64,000 bases of DNA, taken from NCBI GenBank assembly GCA_022829145.1, contig CM040746.1, forward strand, positions 16,532,290 through 16,596,289, read 5' to 3'. The stretch's first letter is position 1. Every line of letters begins with the position of its first letter. The DNA comes from Albula goreensis. Its lineage: Eukaryota > Chordata > Actinopteri > Albuliformes > Albulidae. A program made the position numbers and the translations under genes. Positions 13,983 to 25,440 of the stretch are shown piece by piece. The notes below the pieces were generated by a model. That model saw only the letters and a program-made list of their open reading frames with translations, did no database searches and had not been told where the DNA came from.

Positions 13983-15229
13983 TGTCAGGAGTTGTCAGGG
14001 CTGGCAGGGCTGTTGGCATGCTGTTCCTCAGGTGAGCTTGAGCAACCGGGGACTGGTGCAGCAATTCCTCAATCATTGAATGGGTGCGGTGTTTGCAGCC
14101 GGTGTGTGCGTCGCGTCTGCTTTTCATCTGCCTGTCCGGATTAACCAGAACTATTTAGGCAAGTAGGTAAAGGCGCTGACTGACACAGCACAGAGCATTT
14201 TAAATAGTTTTGCTTTTGTTTCTTGGATTTTGGTTTCGATTTTTCATTTGGTATTTTTCTTTAGAGATTCTGGGAGTCACCAACCTGTTAATGTTTTTAT
14301 GGGTTTGTCTAATTTGATTTGTGTTGTTTTTCTTTTTGTATGTGTGCGAGTGTCATTGGTGTGTGTGTTTTTAGGCGGTGTCCTGATTGCAGTGGCAGAG
14401 AAGCTCCGTGAGGATCTCTGGGGGGAAATAAAGACAAACATCAGAGTGGTAGTCAGTCCTGGAAATCCGCTGCCTGAGAGAACGAGTGCTGGGGAGAGGG
14501 ATTCCCCCTGCAGGGAAGGGGAGGGGCCAGAGAGTCCCCAGCCTGGCGTGGAATTAGGCTGTCATTTCTTTACCTTCCAAGTGTGGTCCTACCCCCATGG
14601 AGCTACTGGCCCAGAAGGAAGAAGAGGACAAGGGTCACCACTGGGGGGTTCATTGACGAGGGATAGGACCCCCTTGTCCTTCTTTTTTTAGTTTGTTATT
14701 TTGGGGTGTAAGTGAGGCCCTGCAGAGGGGTGTTGAGTTATGCCACTCCTTATTTTTGATTTCTGTTTTGTGTTGTCTGTATGGTGTGAGAGTGTGCATA
14801 AGCGTGTGTGCATGCCCCTGCTGGCCAGAACTCCCCCTTCAGAAAGGAGAGAGCGGTCCTCCTTCCTCCTGGCTTCTGCCCACGGGGGGCCAGCCATGTC
14901 TGTATGCAGTGAAGCACTCAGTGTGCGTGATAGTGTGAGGGGGAGCACTTGCTGTTTGTTGTGTGTCGTGAAAACATGGGGGATTGCAACCTGTGGGCCA
15001 GGTCCAGGTGAGGGAGGAAAGCCTGTGGGGGGAAAAGAGAACTGTTGGTGTCTCGCTGTGTGTTTTATGAATTGGTGTTTTACTTTTGTTTAAATTTATA
15101 ATAAAGATGTGTTGCTTTTACCTACCTTGTCCTGATATCCTTGTGGTGGGGGGATCCCAAAGGATGGTGACCCAGTCTGGTGGAAGGTTTGGTGGAAGGT
15201 TTGGACTGTGTCCACTCCCACACCCAACA
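13983..15229 (+). mobile_element. Possible lone LTR of a retroelement (fossil)
   Basis: About 1.25 kb of clearly GC-richer sequence with TGT at one end and ACA at the other. It has T-rich and TG-rich stretches and an AATAAA at about 15,101, some 130 bp from the right end, as expected of an LTR. No internal retroviral coding region or second LTR is nearby, and I could not find matching target duplications. Overlapping open frames in it do not resemble proteins. A non-LTR or other origin remains possible. Confidence 0.33.
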
Positions 15230-18200
15230 TGACCAAAAGAGCAAACCACCATAGTGGATCATTGAACACTGTCAATAAAAGGTCGCTGAGATAAGTATAA
15301 ATAAAACAAAGAGAAAGAATAAATAATGTACTTTAACATTTCAGGAAAGGAATGGCTTGGATTGCTGACAAAGTCCAGGCAGTCATCTAAGCCTGGGAAG
15401 ATGCCAGCATACTGCAATGTTTGAAATCAAAACTTTTTGGAGAGGCTTGCTACTAAACTGGTACATAGGTGACTGATTTGGGTTTTAAACAAAATGTGCC
15501 AAGACTAAGAAATAAAAGGTGCATTGGTGTAATGGCTCTTGTTGTGGGTAACGTACTGGAAAAGTAATAATGCTGCAGCGGCTCAACCAGCTTTGGCTCC
15601 AGCTCAAGTCAGACTCAAGTTCAGTCTGGTGATCATAGAACAGTTTTTCATTATCACTGTGCCTTTGTGAATGAGTGGAATAAGATTTTGACACCGGCCT
15701 TGAGTGCATATTTAACAATGGAGGTCTGACAGAGAGGAAGTGCGCTAGTTTCCTGTCACTGTCCAGCCATGCGCTTCTGTCAACTTTTCAACCTTGCACT
15801 AAACTATGACACTGTGGCTTTTAAACAATAATCATCCCTCTCTGATACGCCTGTGTCTGCCAGAGTGTCACACCCAGAGCTCTGCACATGAGTGTCACCT
15901 CTCTGCCTTGCTCATATTGAGATGACACTGTGATTGTGCATAACAGCACTGGATGCTGAAGAAACTGATACAGTGTAAACTACGCCATGTTCACCTCTGG
16001 TGCACATGCTTTCCTGCTGCTGTGAATCAGGTCTGCAGCAGCAGGGCTCCAGGACACAACGTTGTTGGGATTTTCAACACAGACACAGCTCAGCAGAGGC
16101 TTGTTTAGATGAGGCAACAGGCCTGACCTTCCTAAACACAGAAAAACTTGCTTTAAATCAGGTTATGTAAATGTTCATGCCCAAAACCACAAATGCAACT
16201 CTCTAGTGAAATCCTTGATTTGTGAAAACTGAGGCATCTGGTCAGTTTGAGCTGTGCTCTAAATGTGTGCACAAAACACTGTGGCACATACCAGTGAAAA
16301 TGAAAATATAGTGTAACAGCACCAATCCCCATAATAATAATTGCATAATCCAGCTACATGTTTTTTCATTGTAGATGAATAGGAAGATGTATAGATAGCT
16401 GCCTGAATGAGAAATATAGTCAATGTGCACATGAAATGCTTTCCCTTGAAAGGAATGATCCATCATTTGAATTTGTTAAGTGCATCCAAGGCTCTTTTCA
16501 TTTGTGGCAGCTTCCATTTTAAAGGTGTACAGAAAAGGAGGCTTTTACTTATAATGGAGAAAAGCATGGGGCTCGCTTTTTTCATTACTTTTCATTTGCA
16601 ATGGCAATGCTCTGTCATTGGCTTCTGAATAGCAACCCAGTTAGGGTTTGGGGGCTGTCTGCAACAACAGCGATGGCGTCAGCCTACGTCTGTCAACATG
16701 ACTGCAGGGTTAAACCCACAGTAACTGGACTTGCATCTAACTTTGCAACATGTTACTTTTATGCTCAGACAATGGTGTCATGCAACTTTAAACAGCTAGG
16801 TCTTTTTGTGGCACCACACGTTTTTCAAGTCAGTATTCTCAATGTCTGTGTGTCTGTCTCATGTTTTGGCATCAAGCCTTCCCACAGTATGTATTGTACA
16901 ATATGAGAACTTTTGAAAACAAGGCCCCCACCTCTCCCTCTCCCTCCCCCCCCCCAAGCCTCTTTCCCCTGCCCTCTGTCCAACCTGTCTGCAACACCAC
17001 TCTTAAACCACAGCAGAAATATGGGTTTTTGTTTTTTCTCATATCAAAGACCTCCCTGTGACTCCATTGCATAACAGTGACATAAAAGTGACTGCATCAG
17101 CGTGCGCTGTGTGATCCACCCAGCTCACTGTCAGAGAGGTTACCTCCAAATAAAAAAGGGGATTTTGGCAAAGCCCACCAGTATCCCCCACCATCCCTTG
17201 TTATATATCGTTTCCTCTGGTGGGGGGGGTGGGTTACTTATTTCTGCAATCATGTCTGTTAGGCATTGTGTTCAAGAGCTGGGGGAGTGAGAGCGACATT
17301 TCCCTTGTTGTAGCAGTTCACATCTGAGGCAAAGCCTGAAGCCTTTCCACTTGGCCATTAGCCAAAGGTGAAGCGTATTGCCTGGCAGGATGCAGTAAAG
17401 GGGACCTCAAAGGTTACATCCAAGCAGCAAAACAGTCAGAGCATTCTCGAGCCACATGCATGTGCATGCACCATGCATCGGGGGCTGTGACTCAGGACTG
17501 TTCCACCCCAGCTAGACTTGTGTGGTGTTATTTCTCTCCCAACAAAGGCATCATACATCATGAGTCTGGAAAGGCTAATGTTTATGCTATTGCTGCTCTT
17601 TAGTAACCACTTGTAACCAAGGCCAATGCACAACAGAATATAACCTGGTGTAATGACAGCAAGACATAGACCTGATGAGTCATTACTCTTTTTGATCTGG
17701 ATTTATGTTTGGAGAAGAGTAAAGGAGACCTTCAACCCATATCTTGTGCTACTTACTGTTAAAATGGTACTGGGTATTGTATCGTCTATGGTATGGGCAG
17801 CCATCTCATTCGAGTTATTAGATCTGATTATTACTCTGCATGGTGCAATTACAATCCAATGAATACAATGGGTACACTCAATACAAACTGAAGCACAAAT
17901 TCTTATTAGTTAAATACTATTGTTGGTTAGTGTTTCCATAATTTGTCTATCCCATGTATATACAATTAAACATATAATTTTATTAGGTCTTTGCATCTGG
18001 AAGCAAAAGCTGACTTTGTGTAGCATGATTGTTTAAGCTTCTTATAGCTTCAGGTGCAAAATTTATGAGAAAGGCAACCTCACTAAAATAAGACCCTGTT
18101 TGACTAACATGCAAAGATGTTTTCAGTCTTACCACTCTAACCAAGCACATTTCACTGGTGCCTGCCAATTAGCTGTCACATTACATCTTGGCTTGACTAG

Positions 18201-19494
18201 CTCATTAGAGTGGATGTAGAGTTTTGAGGCAAGCAAAGCAAAACATACAATGAGATCTTGTAAATGTTCATTTTGAAAACTGGGTCAAACAGTTTTAGAA
18301 ACATTGCAGTCAGAGCAGTGTAAAAGTATGTGCCCAACCTCACACCGTGATGTGTCACTCCAAACCTTAAGCACCTTGTTGTTGTCTGAATTTGATTATT
18401 TGTGTTTAGAATATGAAAACATTTTCAAAATATGTGCCAATTTATAAATCAAGCCCATGTAAATGGCTTTTTCATTAAATGCAATTGTCTGCATATGTAA
18501 TATGTGTGTAGCACACATAATGAGCTCAGATTCCATAGTGCATTTGTAATATCTTTATGTGCAGCTCCCTGCCCATGCAAATGGCACCAGCTCCAGCTTT
18601 GGTACAAAGGTAATGGTGCAGAAACAGTGCTAGAATCTGCCCTGTAGCTGCAGTGCACAGCATCATAAAATCATTATACACATTTTTTGTGAAACACAAA
18701 CTGCATCCCCAGGACATGTCAATGACACCTTTTGCTCCATTCAAAATCTAAGCTGGGTACAAAGAGTATGACTGAAAGACTTCCCTCTATAAGAGGACAA
18801 ACACCTCAAAAAGAAACAACAGATGGAAAAGTTTAAGTCTGAGGCCATTCACCGTTATCATGCCTATATGTCCAGTTTCAGAAAAAATACTGTGTCTGTA
18901 TCACAGGTAATACAGCATTAGGGGCATATCCCTACAGCTCCATGAGTAAAGCAATGGGAATCCGATCTCATCTCATTCAATTTTCCCACAGGGTGATTTC
19001 TTGGCATTTGCACTAAAATGATTTTTAAAAAAGGTGTAGCATTATTGACAGCCTAGTAATGAAGGGTAGTGATAAAAATGAATAGACCTGTTATCAAGAC
19101 AACTTTAATAAGGCATATCATGTTATGTATGAAATGCCTTATTAAAGCAGATGTGAGTGTCACCTGGTTCATTCGCACATATGTTATAAAACTGCATACA
19201 CACCAATCTGTACAACTTATTGTAATGATGTGTACATTATGTAGTTTTCAAACACTATGTGATCTATTATTATATTATAATGGTGGTTTACAAAATCAAA
19301 TTGATTGATGAAATAATTGAAATAATTGTTTGGCAAGAATGGTTGGTTAACAGAATTTCTGTTTGGCAAGGTAAAAACAGATTCAAGCAGGGCAGGTCGA
19401 ATGACAGAATGAGGCAGACAGTGAAGAATGTGCTTCTGTGTTCTCATACATTAAGTTCTTTCCTTCTGGTCTAGAAATATAGAGACACTGACTC

Positions 19495-19760
19495 TATCCC
19501 TCTCCCTCTCCCTCTCTGTGTTTGTGTATGAGTGTGTGCACGTAGTTGTGTAGGGGAACTATCTGTGCAAACATGTCTGTGAGTCTGTGTGTTTGTACTT
19601 TTTGTACTTGAGCGTGCCTGATGGCACGTGTGTGAGGTTTATGTGTGTCAGCCTGCATCTGTTCTAATGTGTGTGTTCGTGTGTGTTTGCATGTGTGTGC
19701 ATCTTCCTATGTGCATGTGTCTGAGAGTCTGTGTACACATGCATTTGTGTAATGAGGCAC
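19495..19760 (+). repeat. CTCTCC run and imperfect TG-rich tract
   Basis: A (CTCTCC)n run at 19,495-19,516 followed by about 240 bp of interrupted TG repeats, an old degraded microsatellite. Confidence 0.85.
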
Positions 19761-20201
19761 ACTAAGCATCGGTTAGCGTAAGCAGAAGTATCTGCTTTTA
19801 GGCCCACAGGCTCTGCTCCCACGCTCCTGGGGCAGCACTCAGAACGCTGCTATGCTCACAGCTAGTCCTGCTGCTCCTGTGATATGGAGCCAATAACAAT
19901 GTCACTGACAGTTGGGTTTTAATAGCTTCTCTGTTTCTCTGCCACAAAGAGGTGGCCAAACTGCTTGCCTTTGACCTCCAGTAAAGTGAGGTGGAACAGT
20001 GTTCAAATAAATCCCTCCTGTGTATACACATTTTTAAATTCAGATATTTTTTTAATACAAATCCTTAATTATTCTTTATTATTTGTGGAACTGAAGAGCT
20101 CCACAAAGAGGGTGAATGAGGTAAAATTGTAATTATTTTTGATGTAATAGCCATGGATCACCAGAGCAAAAGCCTTGTGTTAATGTTCCCATAGTGCAGT
20201 G

Positions 20202-20203
<2 letters not shown>

Positions 20204-20272
<69 letters not shown>
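20204..20272 (+). repeat. (TG)n microsatellite, ~34 copies
   Basis: Uninterrupted TG over 69 bp, followed by atgtataa. Long pure arrays are usually length-polymorphic. Confidence 0.98.
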
Positions 20273-20276
<4 letters not shown>

Positions 20277-21844
20277 ATAATCACCAGAAATATGGTATCG
20301 GACACTGATATCACCATCATGGGACGTACTAGGTGCTGAATAAAACTCAAACTTCAAGTCTCACATACACACAATATTGTCTCAGGATATCTATGAATAT
20401 CACAATGATCCTTTTTGTCATTCCAGGGAACACTGAACTCTGCATGCCCCGAGCCTGGTGTGTGAGAGGTATGGTAAACATGCATGTAAAAATCCAGACC
20501 TTAGTGAGGAACAGAATTTGAATCAAGTCAAAAAAAGGAGGATATTCACACATACAGGTAGCACGCACTATTTCCCTGTACTGTGGCCTCATGAATACCC
20601 AGGTAATGAGAAAGCAACAATTATTTTTATCCATCCTTAGGCTGTGTGCACTGCCAATTTTTTATGTATCAATAAAGTCATGGAATGTGTGAAAAGAATG
20701 AATACATTTTATGATATATATGCTTCCTTATTCAAGTGTAAGTCAGTGTTGCTTAATGTGCAAACATGTTGATTATGGACTATTAAAACTGGTGGAAAAA
20801 GGCCTGTGCTTCAGCAAACTCTGCTATCTTTGGGAATAATCTATGAACAACATGGACACCTAATCCCTGACATGAGTCCTGCTACAATAAAAACATCACT
20901 TTCTGGGGAAAAAAGATATAGTACTGTGGACAATAAGAGGACCCTGATTTACCTCACCTAAAAAGGAAAGGGAAAAATGACAAAGACAAACAAAAGGTGG
21001 TGGGAAATAACTGATAAATCTGACTCTATGTCCACAGACTTGCATGTGAAAAGTCAGCTAGATGCCCCTCAAAACTTCAGATGGCAAACCATCTGCCCTA
21101 AGAACAAAAAAGCCCAGGTCTTCATCTCCACGCTTCATTAATAAGCATGTACTAATGCTCCAGCATATTCCTGAAAGTAATACAAAAACAAAAAATCTTG
21201 TTTGATAACAATGGTTTGAACAAATGCTTTCATGCATATGATGTGGCTGTAGTATACACTCCAAATGACAATATTATAAATATTGTAACATATTTATACA
21301 CAATACCATAACATATTCTGTACTGTAGTGTAAACAATAAAGTTGTCTACACAGAACTGAATACCCTCCTTCACTAAAGCTACATAAAGTATACCATATG
21401 GTGCCTTATCCAGTGAAATAATTAAAAAAAGAATAACTTTCAATAATTCCTAGGACTAAAGCTTTGATCTACTTGATCGTCACCAAATGTTTTGTTTCCT
21501 ATTCATTTAAAGAAGTACATGTTTTCAGGGGCCCTTACAATAAGGAGCTGTTTATATTATAAAATGCATAGGCAGGTTATACCACAAACAAATATAATAA
21601 TTTAAAACAACTTGTTTTACACTACACTACATTCAATAGCTCATTAAAAACAACTTCAACTTGCAGAGAGCAGACTTGCGAGGTTGGCTTATTTCAGTTC
21701 TTCTTTTTTTCAGGCTGGTCTCCACTTCCTCTATCACAGTTTGCCTCACAGGCACACAGAAAAAAGATCAGCCCAGTCTTTTCAAAAGCTGAGCAGCCCA
21801 CAGGTCCTTTGCCTTGCTAGATTGCTTATTGGCTGCACAAGGTA

Positions 21845-21870
21845 TGATGTCATTGCTGAATGCTATAAGG
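21845..21870 (+). promoter_or_regulatory. adrb2: Candidate core promoter of adrb2: CRE-like site plus TATA-like box
   Basis: TGATGTCA at 21845-21852 is one base from a palindromic CRE, and CTATAAGG follows at 21863-21870. Transcription would start near 21,895-21,900, giving a leader exon of about 220 nt that ends at the 22117 donor. Mammalian ADRB2 promoters are known to respond to cAMP. The assignment rests on motif spacing only. Confidence 0.3.
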
Positions 21871-21901
21871 GCTCTGACAAATAGCCTGAGAGCCACATCC
21901 A

Positions 21902-21988
21902 ATGCCAGAACGCCTCATGTGTCTCCAACTGAAGCACACTGTGTCGCAGGAAGACAGAGAGAGAAAGAGAGGCCAGCCTGCAGGATGA
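21902..21988 (+). other. Upstream ORF in the adrb2 leader (28 codons)
   Basis: ATG to TGA in the presumed leader exon, encoding an Arg/Lys-rich peptide (its middle reads QEDRERKRG). Human ADRB2 also carries a short basic leader peptide ORF that limits translation. A second leader ATG at 22008 stays open through the splice junction and overlaps the receptor start out of frame. No transcript evidence is available, and if transcription starts near 21,895 the first uORF would lie very close to the cap. Confidence 0.3.
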
Positions 21989-22117
21989 AGTGAGAGGCCA
22001 AATACTTATGAAAACTATCAAGACCAAAGGAACTTTCAGTTTGCACAGGAGACAAGAGCATAAGGAATACAACTGGAGGTTTGTGATCTACTCTGAAATT
22101 ACTGAAGGGGTTTGTTT

Positions 22118-22246
22118 GTAAGTGTTTTTTTTTCTGCTTTGTATTTCCAAATGACATTGACATTTGTAATTACTTTTCCTTTTGTCTCTGTATCACCTCC
22201 TTTCTTTTTCCTTCTGATAAAGTTCTTATGTGCCTCTTTGTTTCAG
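22118..22246 (+). other. adrb2: 5' UTR intron of adrb2 (129 bp)
   Basis: A perfect GTAAGT donor at 22118 and a long pyrimidine tract ending in tttcag at 22246 flank a 129-bp interval directly before the start codon. Splicing would join the leader to aaaATGGG. Mammalian ADRB2 is intronless, so this is an inference from splice signals alone. An unspliced transcript would instead start at an ATG at 22112 with an odd hydrophobic N-terminal extension, which is unlikely. Confidence 0.65.
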
Positions 22247-22249
22247 AAA

Positions 22250-23446
22250 ATGGGAAATGAGAGCACGCTACAGCAGAATGGCACCTCAGCCCCCAGCGAG
22301 GTGGAGATGGTCCTGCTGGGCATGGTGACGTCGCTGCTGGTGCTGGTCATCGTGTTCGGGAACGTGCTGGTCATCACTGCCATCGCCCGCTTCCATAGGC
22401 TTCAGACGGTCACCAACTGCTTCATCACCTCATTGGCCTGTGCAGATCTGGTGATGGGTCTGCTGGTCGTGCCGTTTGGGGCGTGCCACATCATCCTACG
22501 CAGCTGGCATTTCGGCAAATTCTGGTGTGATTTCTGGACGGCCACTGACGTGCTGTGCGTCACAGCGAGCATTGAAACGTTGTGTGTGATCGCCCTAGAC
22601 CGGTATCTGGCCATCACTTCACCTTTCCGGTACCAGTCCATGCTGACAAAGAGCAGGGCCCGCGTCGTGGTGCTGCTGGTTTGGGTTGTGGCGGGTCTCA
22701 TCTCCTATCTGCCAATACACATGGAATGGTGGAAATCAGATAAGGCACAGAACTGTACTCTAGACCCCAACTGCTGCAATTTCAACACCAACATACCATA
22801 CGCTATCACGTCCTCCATCATCTCCTTCTACATTCCGCTGATGGTCATGGTCTTCGTCTACAGCCGCGTCTTCCAGGAGGCTAAGAAGCAGCTGAAGAAG
22901 ATCGACCGGTGTGAGGGACGCTTCCTCGCCCAGAACAACACAGCTCAAGAGAACCAAGGAGGGGAGGCCAAGAACGGGAAGAAGACCAAGTTCTGCCTGA
23001 AGGAGCACAAGGCACTGAAGACTCTGGGTATTATCATGGGCATCTTCACTCTCTGCTGGCTGCCCTTCTTCGTGCTCAACGTGCTCAGCATGGTGGAAAG
23101 CATCCATCAGATGGAAAACTTTGATCTGGCCTTCAAGATCCTAAACTGGATAGGGTATGCAAACTCTGCATTTAACCCTTTGATTTACTGCAGAAGTCCT
23201 GAGTTCAGGTATGCTTTCCAGGAAATTCTTTGCTTGAGGAGGTCACCCTTCCCGACAATGGGACCTAATAATGACTATGTGTACAGTGGGCACAGCTGGC
23301 AGAGCGAACAGCAGGCAAAGAGTAAGTCAAACTCAGAGGACAGGGATGTGACAGAGGGGATCATGGAGAAGAGTGAACTCTCCTCGCTGCCAGACAGGAC
23401 TGACTCCAATGGAAACTGCAGTAAGGCCCTGACAAGTGTCATTTAA
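22250..23446 (+). CDS. adrb2: Beta-2-type adrenergic receptor (class A GPCR)
   Basis: Plasma-membrane receptor for adrenaline and noradrenaline that couples to Gs and raises cAMP (family knowledge). The 398-residue protein shows seven membrane segments. Visible residues: sequons N3, N10 and N168; TM3 Asp100, which binds the catecholamine amine; DRY at 117-119; TM5 Ser188, Ser189 and Ser192 for the catechol hydroxyls; CWLPFF at 269-274; TM7 Asn299; NPLIY at 309-313; Cys328 as the likely palmitoylation site; and a C-terminal S-V-I that fits a class I PDZ ligand. The reading frame stays open 46 codons upstream, but that stretch is the pyrimidine tract of an intron, so the start is the ATG at 22250 just after the splice acceptor. 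Human ADRB2 is 413 residues; the loop-3 RRSS site is KKT here. Convergent synteny with sh3tc2 supports ADRB2 over ADRB1 or ADRB3. Which teleost duplicate (a or b) it is cannot be told. Confidence 0.96.
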   Translation: MGNESTLQQNGTSAPSEVEMVLLGMVTSLLVLVIVFGNVLVITAIARFHRLQTVTNCFITSLACADLVMGLLVVPFGACHIILRSWHFGKFWCDFWTATDVLCVTASIETLCVIALDRYLAITSPFRYQSMLTKSRARVVVLLVWVVAGLISYLPIHMEWWKSDKAQNCTLDPNCCNFNTNIPYAITSSIISFYIPLMVMVFVYSRVFQEAKKQLKKIDRCEGRFLAQNNTAQENQGGEAKNGKKTKFCLKEHKALKTLGIIMGIFTLCWLPFFVLNVLSMVESIHQMENFDLAFKILNWIGYANSAFNPLIYCRSPEFRYAFQEILCLRRSPFPTMGPNNDYVYSGHSWQSEQQAKSKSNSEDRDVTEGIMEKSELSSLPDRTDSNGNCSKALTSVI

Positions 23447-23759
23447 CTCTCACAGCCTATTCTCTAGTTGTTTCATGCTCTTATTCATTGCTTGAATGTG
23501 TCAGAATTAAATATTGACCTTGTGCTCAGAAAATGTTGGGGTCAAACTGTCATGTATGTGTTATGTATGCATTTTATTATATTTGTATATATACATACAC
23601 CAATATTTTCCATTCAATTTGTGATGTGTCCTCCCAGAAGTGTTGAAGGTGATAAAAATATTGCTTTTGAATCTTTGAATTAGTTTTCATCTACCTCATT
23701 TTTTTGTGTGATATTTTTATTTTCTCATTTTCAAGCTTAGAATTACAAAAAAAAATGTA

Positions 23760-25440
23760 CCTTGTGGTATATGCCTGACAGGATCGACCGATTCCGTGAA
23801 GCGGTTTTATTAGAAGGCTGAAGACAGGGGTTCTTCTATTTAAGCAACCATTTAAAATGACGATACATATTTACTGAACAGCTGTTTTCTCACGGAGAGG
23901 GTATTTTTCATATAGGATAAGTTGTTCGGATAAATGTGCTATGAATAATTTCAAATAATAAAGCCTGGATGTATTGGAGAAAATGTTAATATCCAAAACA
24001 ACGTGGCAGCCACCTCGAAAAATACACAGTAGAAGAGTTTTATCAGACGCCGCGATTACTCTGCAATTCTCTCCGCGCCAACATGAACCATGTAACCCAA
24101 TACCCCAAACGAGCTATAGCAGGTGCAAACCGCAGTTCCTGCAGTCGTCAGGCGTGCCTTACAAACCACAGAGTAATGTTTTATTCCTTTCGACTGTGAG
24201 ATCAATGTTGTTTGAGTTGAGGACTTGAAGATGAAGCATTCAACTTCTGTAAAATAAAGTACAGTCTGCCCGCAGGGCGGCAGATCAGGAGGAGCTAGGA
24301 ACTTGGATGGAATACGAAATATGTTCTGTATGTTACGGCTCGTCTCAGCCAAGGAGCCATAAAACTAAATTTAAATACAACATCGTCAACCGAGGAAAAT
24401 ACCTTGATAAGCGTATGATTCCAAATTACAGTGCCAGAACACATTAGATAACCTGTTTCGAAAACGTAGATACTTATAAAACGTCTAAAATGTGTGCTGA
24501 TTCCCGTTTGACATATACAGACAATTCTGTTAAGACATTTTTTTTCTTTAGTTAGTCTGCATGCTTAATCATATTGTCGATCATTGCAGATGTACGTTGA
24601 GGTGTTTTACCATTCAACTGTTCTAAATATTTTCACCAGAGACATTCGTTTATAATCTCGCAAATGTCACGACAAAGACAGTTGATTCGAAACAGCCAGC
24701 TAATTTTATTCCCAGTTGCCTAAAAAGCCGTAATGTCGCCATAGTCACAGAAACTCGTTAGATGCAAAACAGGGTACTACTACTGCTTTCGGTGCTGGAT
24801 ACTCTTCAGAAAAGAAACAAAAGTTTTGCAGACTATTTTTGTGTAAACGAACTTCTGCCTTTCCAGGCAATGTGTTGCGCTGGCTGGCATTACTTGGCTA
24901 AGTGTTGTCTTCGTTCTGTCCCTTTGTCCCATTTTGTTGTGTAACTTTGCGCTTTTTTGTGGCGCAGTGACTACTTAAATCCGGTTAAGTAGTTATAGCT
25001 GTGGCTAATGGTAATTCTAGCTGTGATCTCAGTCCTACAAAGTGGCCTAATCCGTCAACTCAGGGAGTCGCAGTCAAAATGTTCGTATTCTTCATAAAGC
25101 CAATCGGAATTTTGAGGAACTTTAAATTCGTTGTCAATCCTTTAATGAAACTAATCCCCAGGGAGCGAAAGAGTATTTGGATTATTCTGATACACGGAAT
25201 GGTCGATCTTTCCACAGAAAAGCTCGTGATCTGTGTCCGACATGTGCACTTAAACATTTACTTTGTGGACTCTGATATGGGGTCTCAAAGAACTCTCCAT
25301 AGTATATAATCAGTGTTTGTGACCTGTTTATCTGTGCATGTGGCTGCCTTTGAAATACGGCCAGGCATACATGTAAAAGCTGTGACTACGTCCTCTTGGA
25401 AGATAAGTACTGTACCTTCTATTACTTCTGCTGGTGCGGA
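23760..25440. other. CpG-rich block downstream of adrb2
   Basis: Over about 1.7 kb, CpG occurs roughly twice per 60 bp, against about zero to one per 60 bp in the flanking intergenic DNA, although the GC content stays modest. It includes the end of the adrb2 3' UTR. Open frames inside (for example 24,056-24,352 minus and 25,001-25,309 plus) do not resemble known proteins. It could be an unmethylated regulatory region, a promoter of an unrecognised transcript, or a young insertion. Confidence 0.45.
23957..23962 (+). terminator. adrb2: Candidate polyadenylation signal of adrb2
   Basis: AATAAA about 510 nt after the adrb2 stop codon and the first canonical hexamer I see downstream on this strand. 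Further AATAAA-like hexamers follow, for example near 24,252, so the true 3' end could be longer. Confidence 0.4.

Larger units (their letters stand above)
15230..21844. other. Intergenic DNA left of adrb2, part 2
   Basis: No gene seen. Contains the TG-rich tracts near 19.5-20.3 kb and an alternating purine-pyrimidine patch near 17,453-17,475 (acatgcatgtgcatgcacc). The rest is plain AT-rich sequence up to the adrb2 promoter region. Confidence 0.6.

Noticed and set aside
14230-15093. Open frames of 81-153 codons in the GC-rich block
   Set aside because: They overlap each other in different frames and strands and reflect low stop density in GC-rich repeat DNA.
20133-20357. Frame encoding poly-Thr-His
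   Set aside because: Translation of the TG microsatellite.
1-21800. htr4, expected from mammalian synteny
   Set aside because: None of its transmembrane exon motifs are visible on either strand; it probably lies outside the window.
22112-22249. 46-codon N-terminal extension of the adrb2 frame
   Set aside because: The segment is a pyrimidine-rich intron with good donor and acceptor. The peptide is low-complexity hydrophobic, and the receptor family starts at the MGNES-like position.
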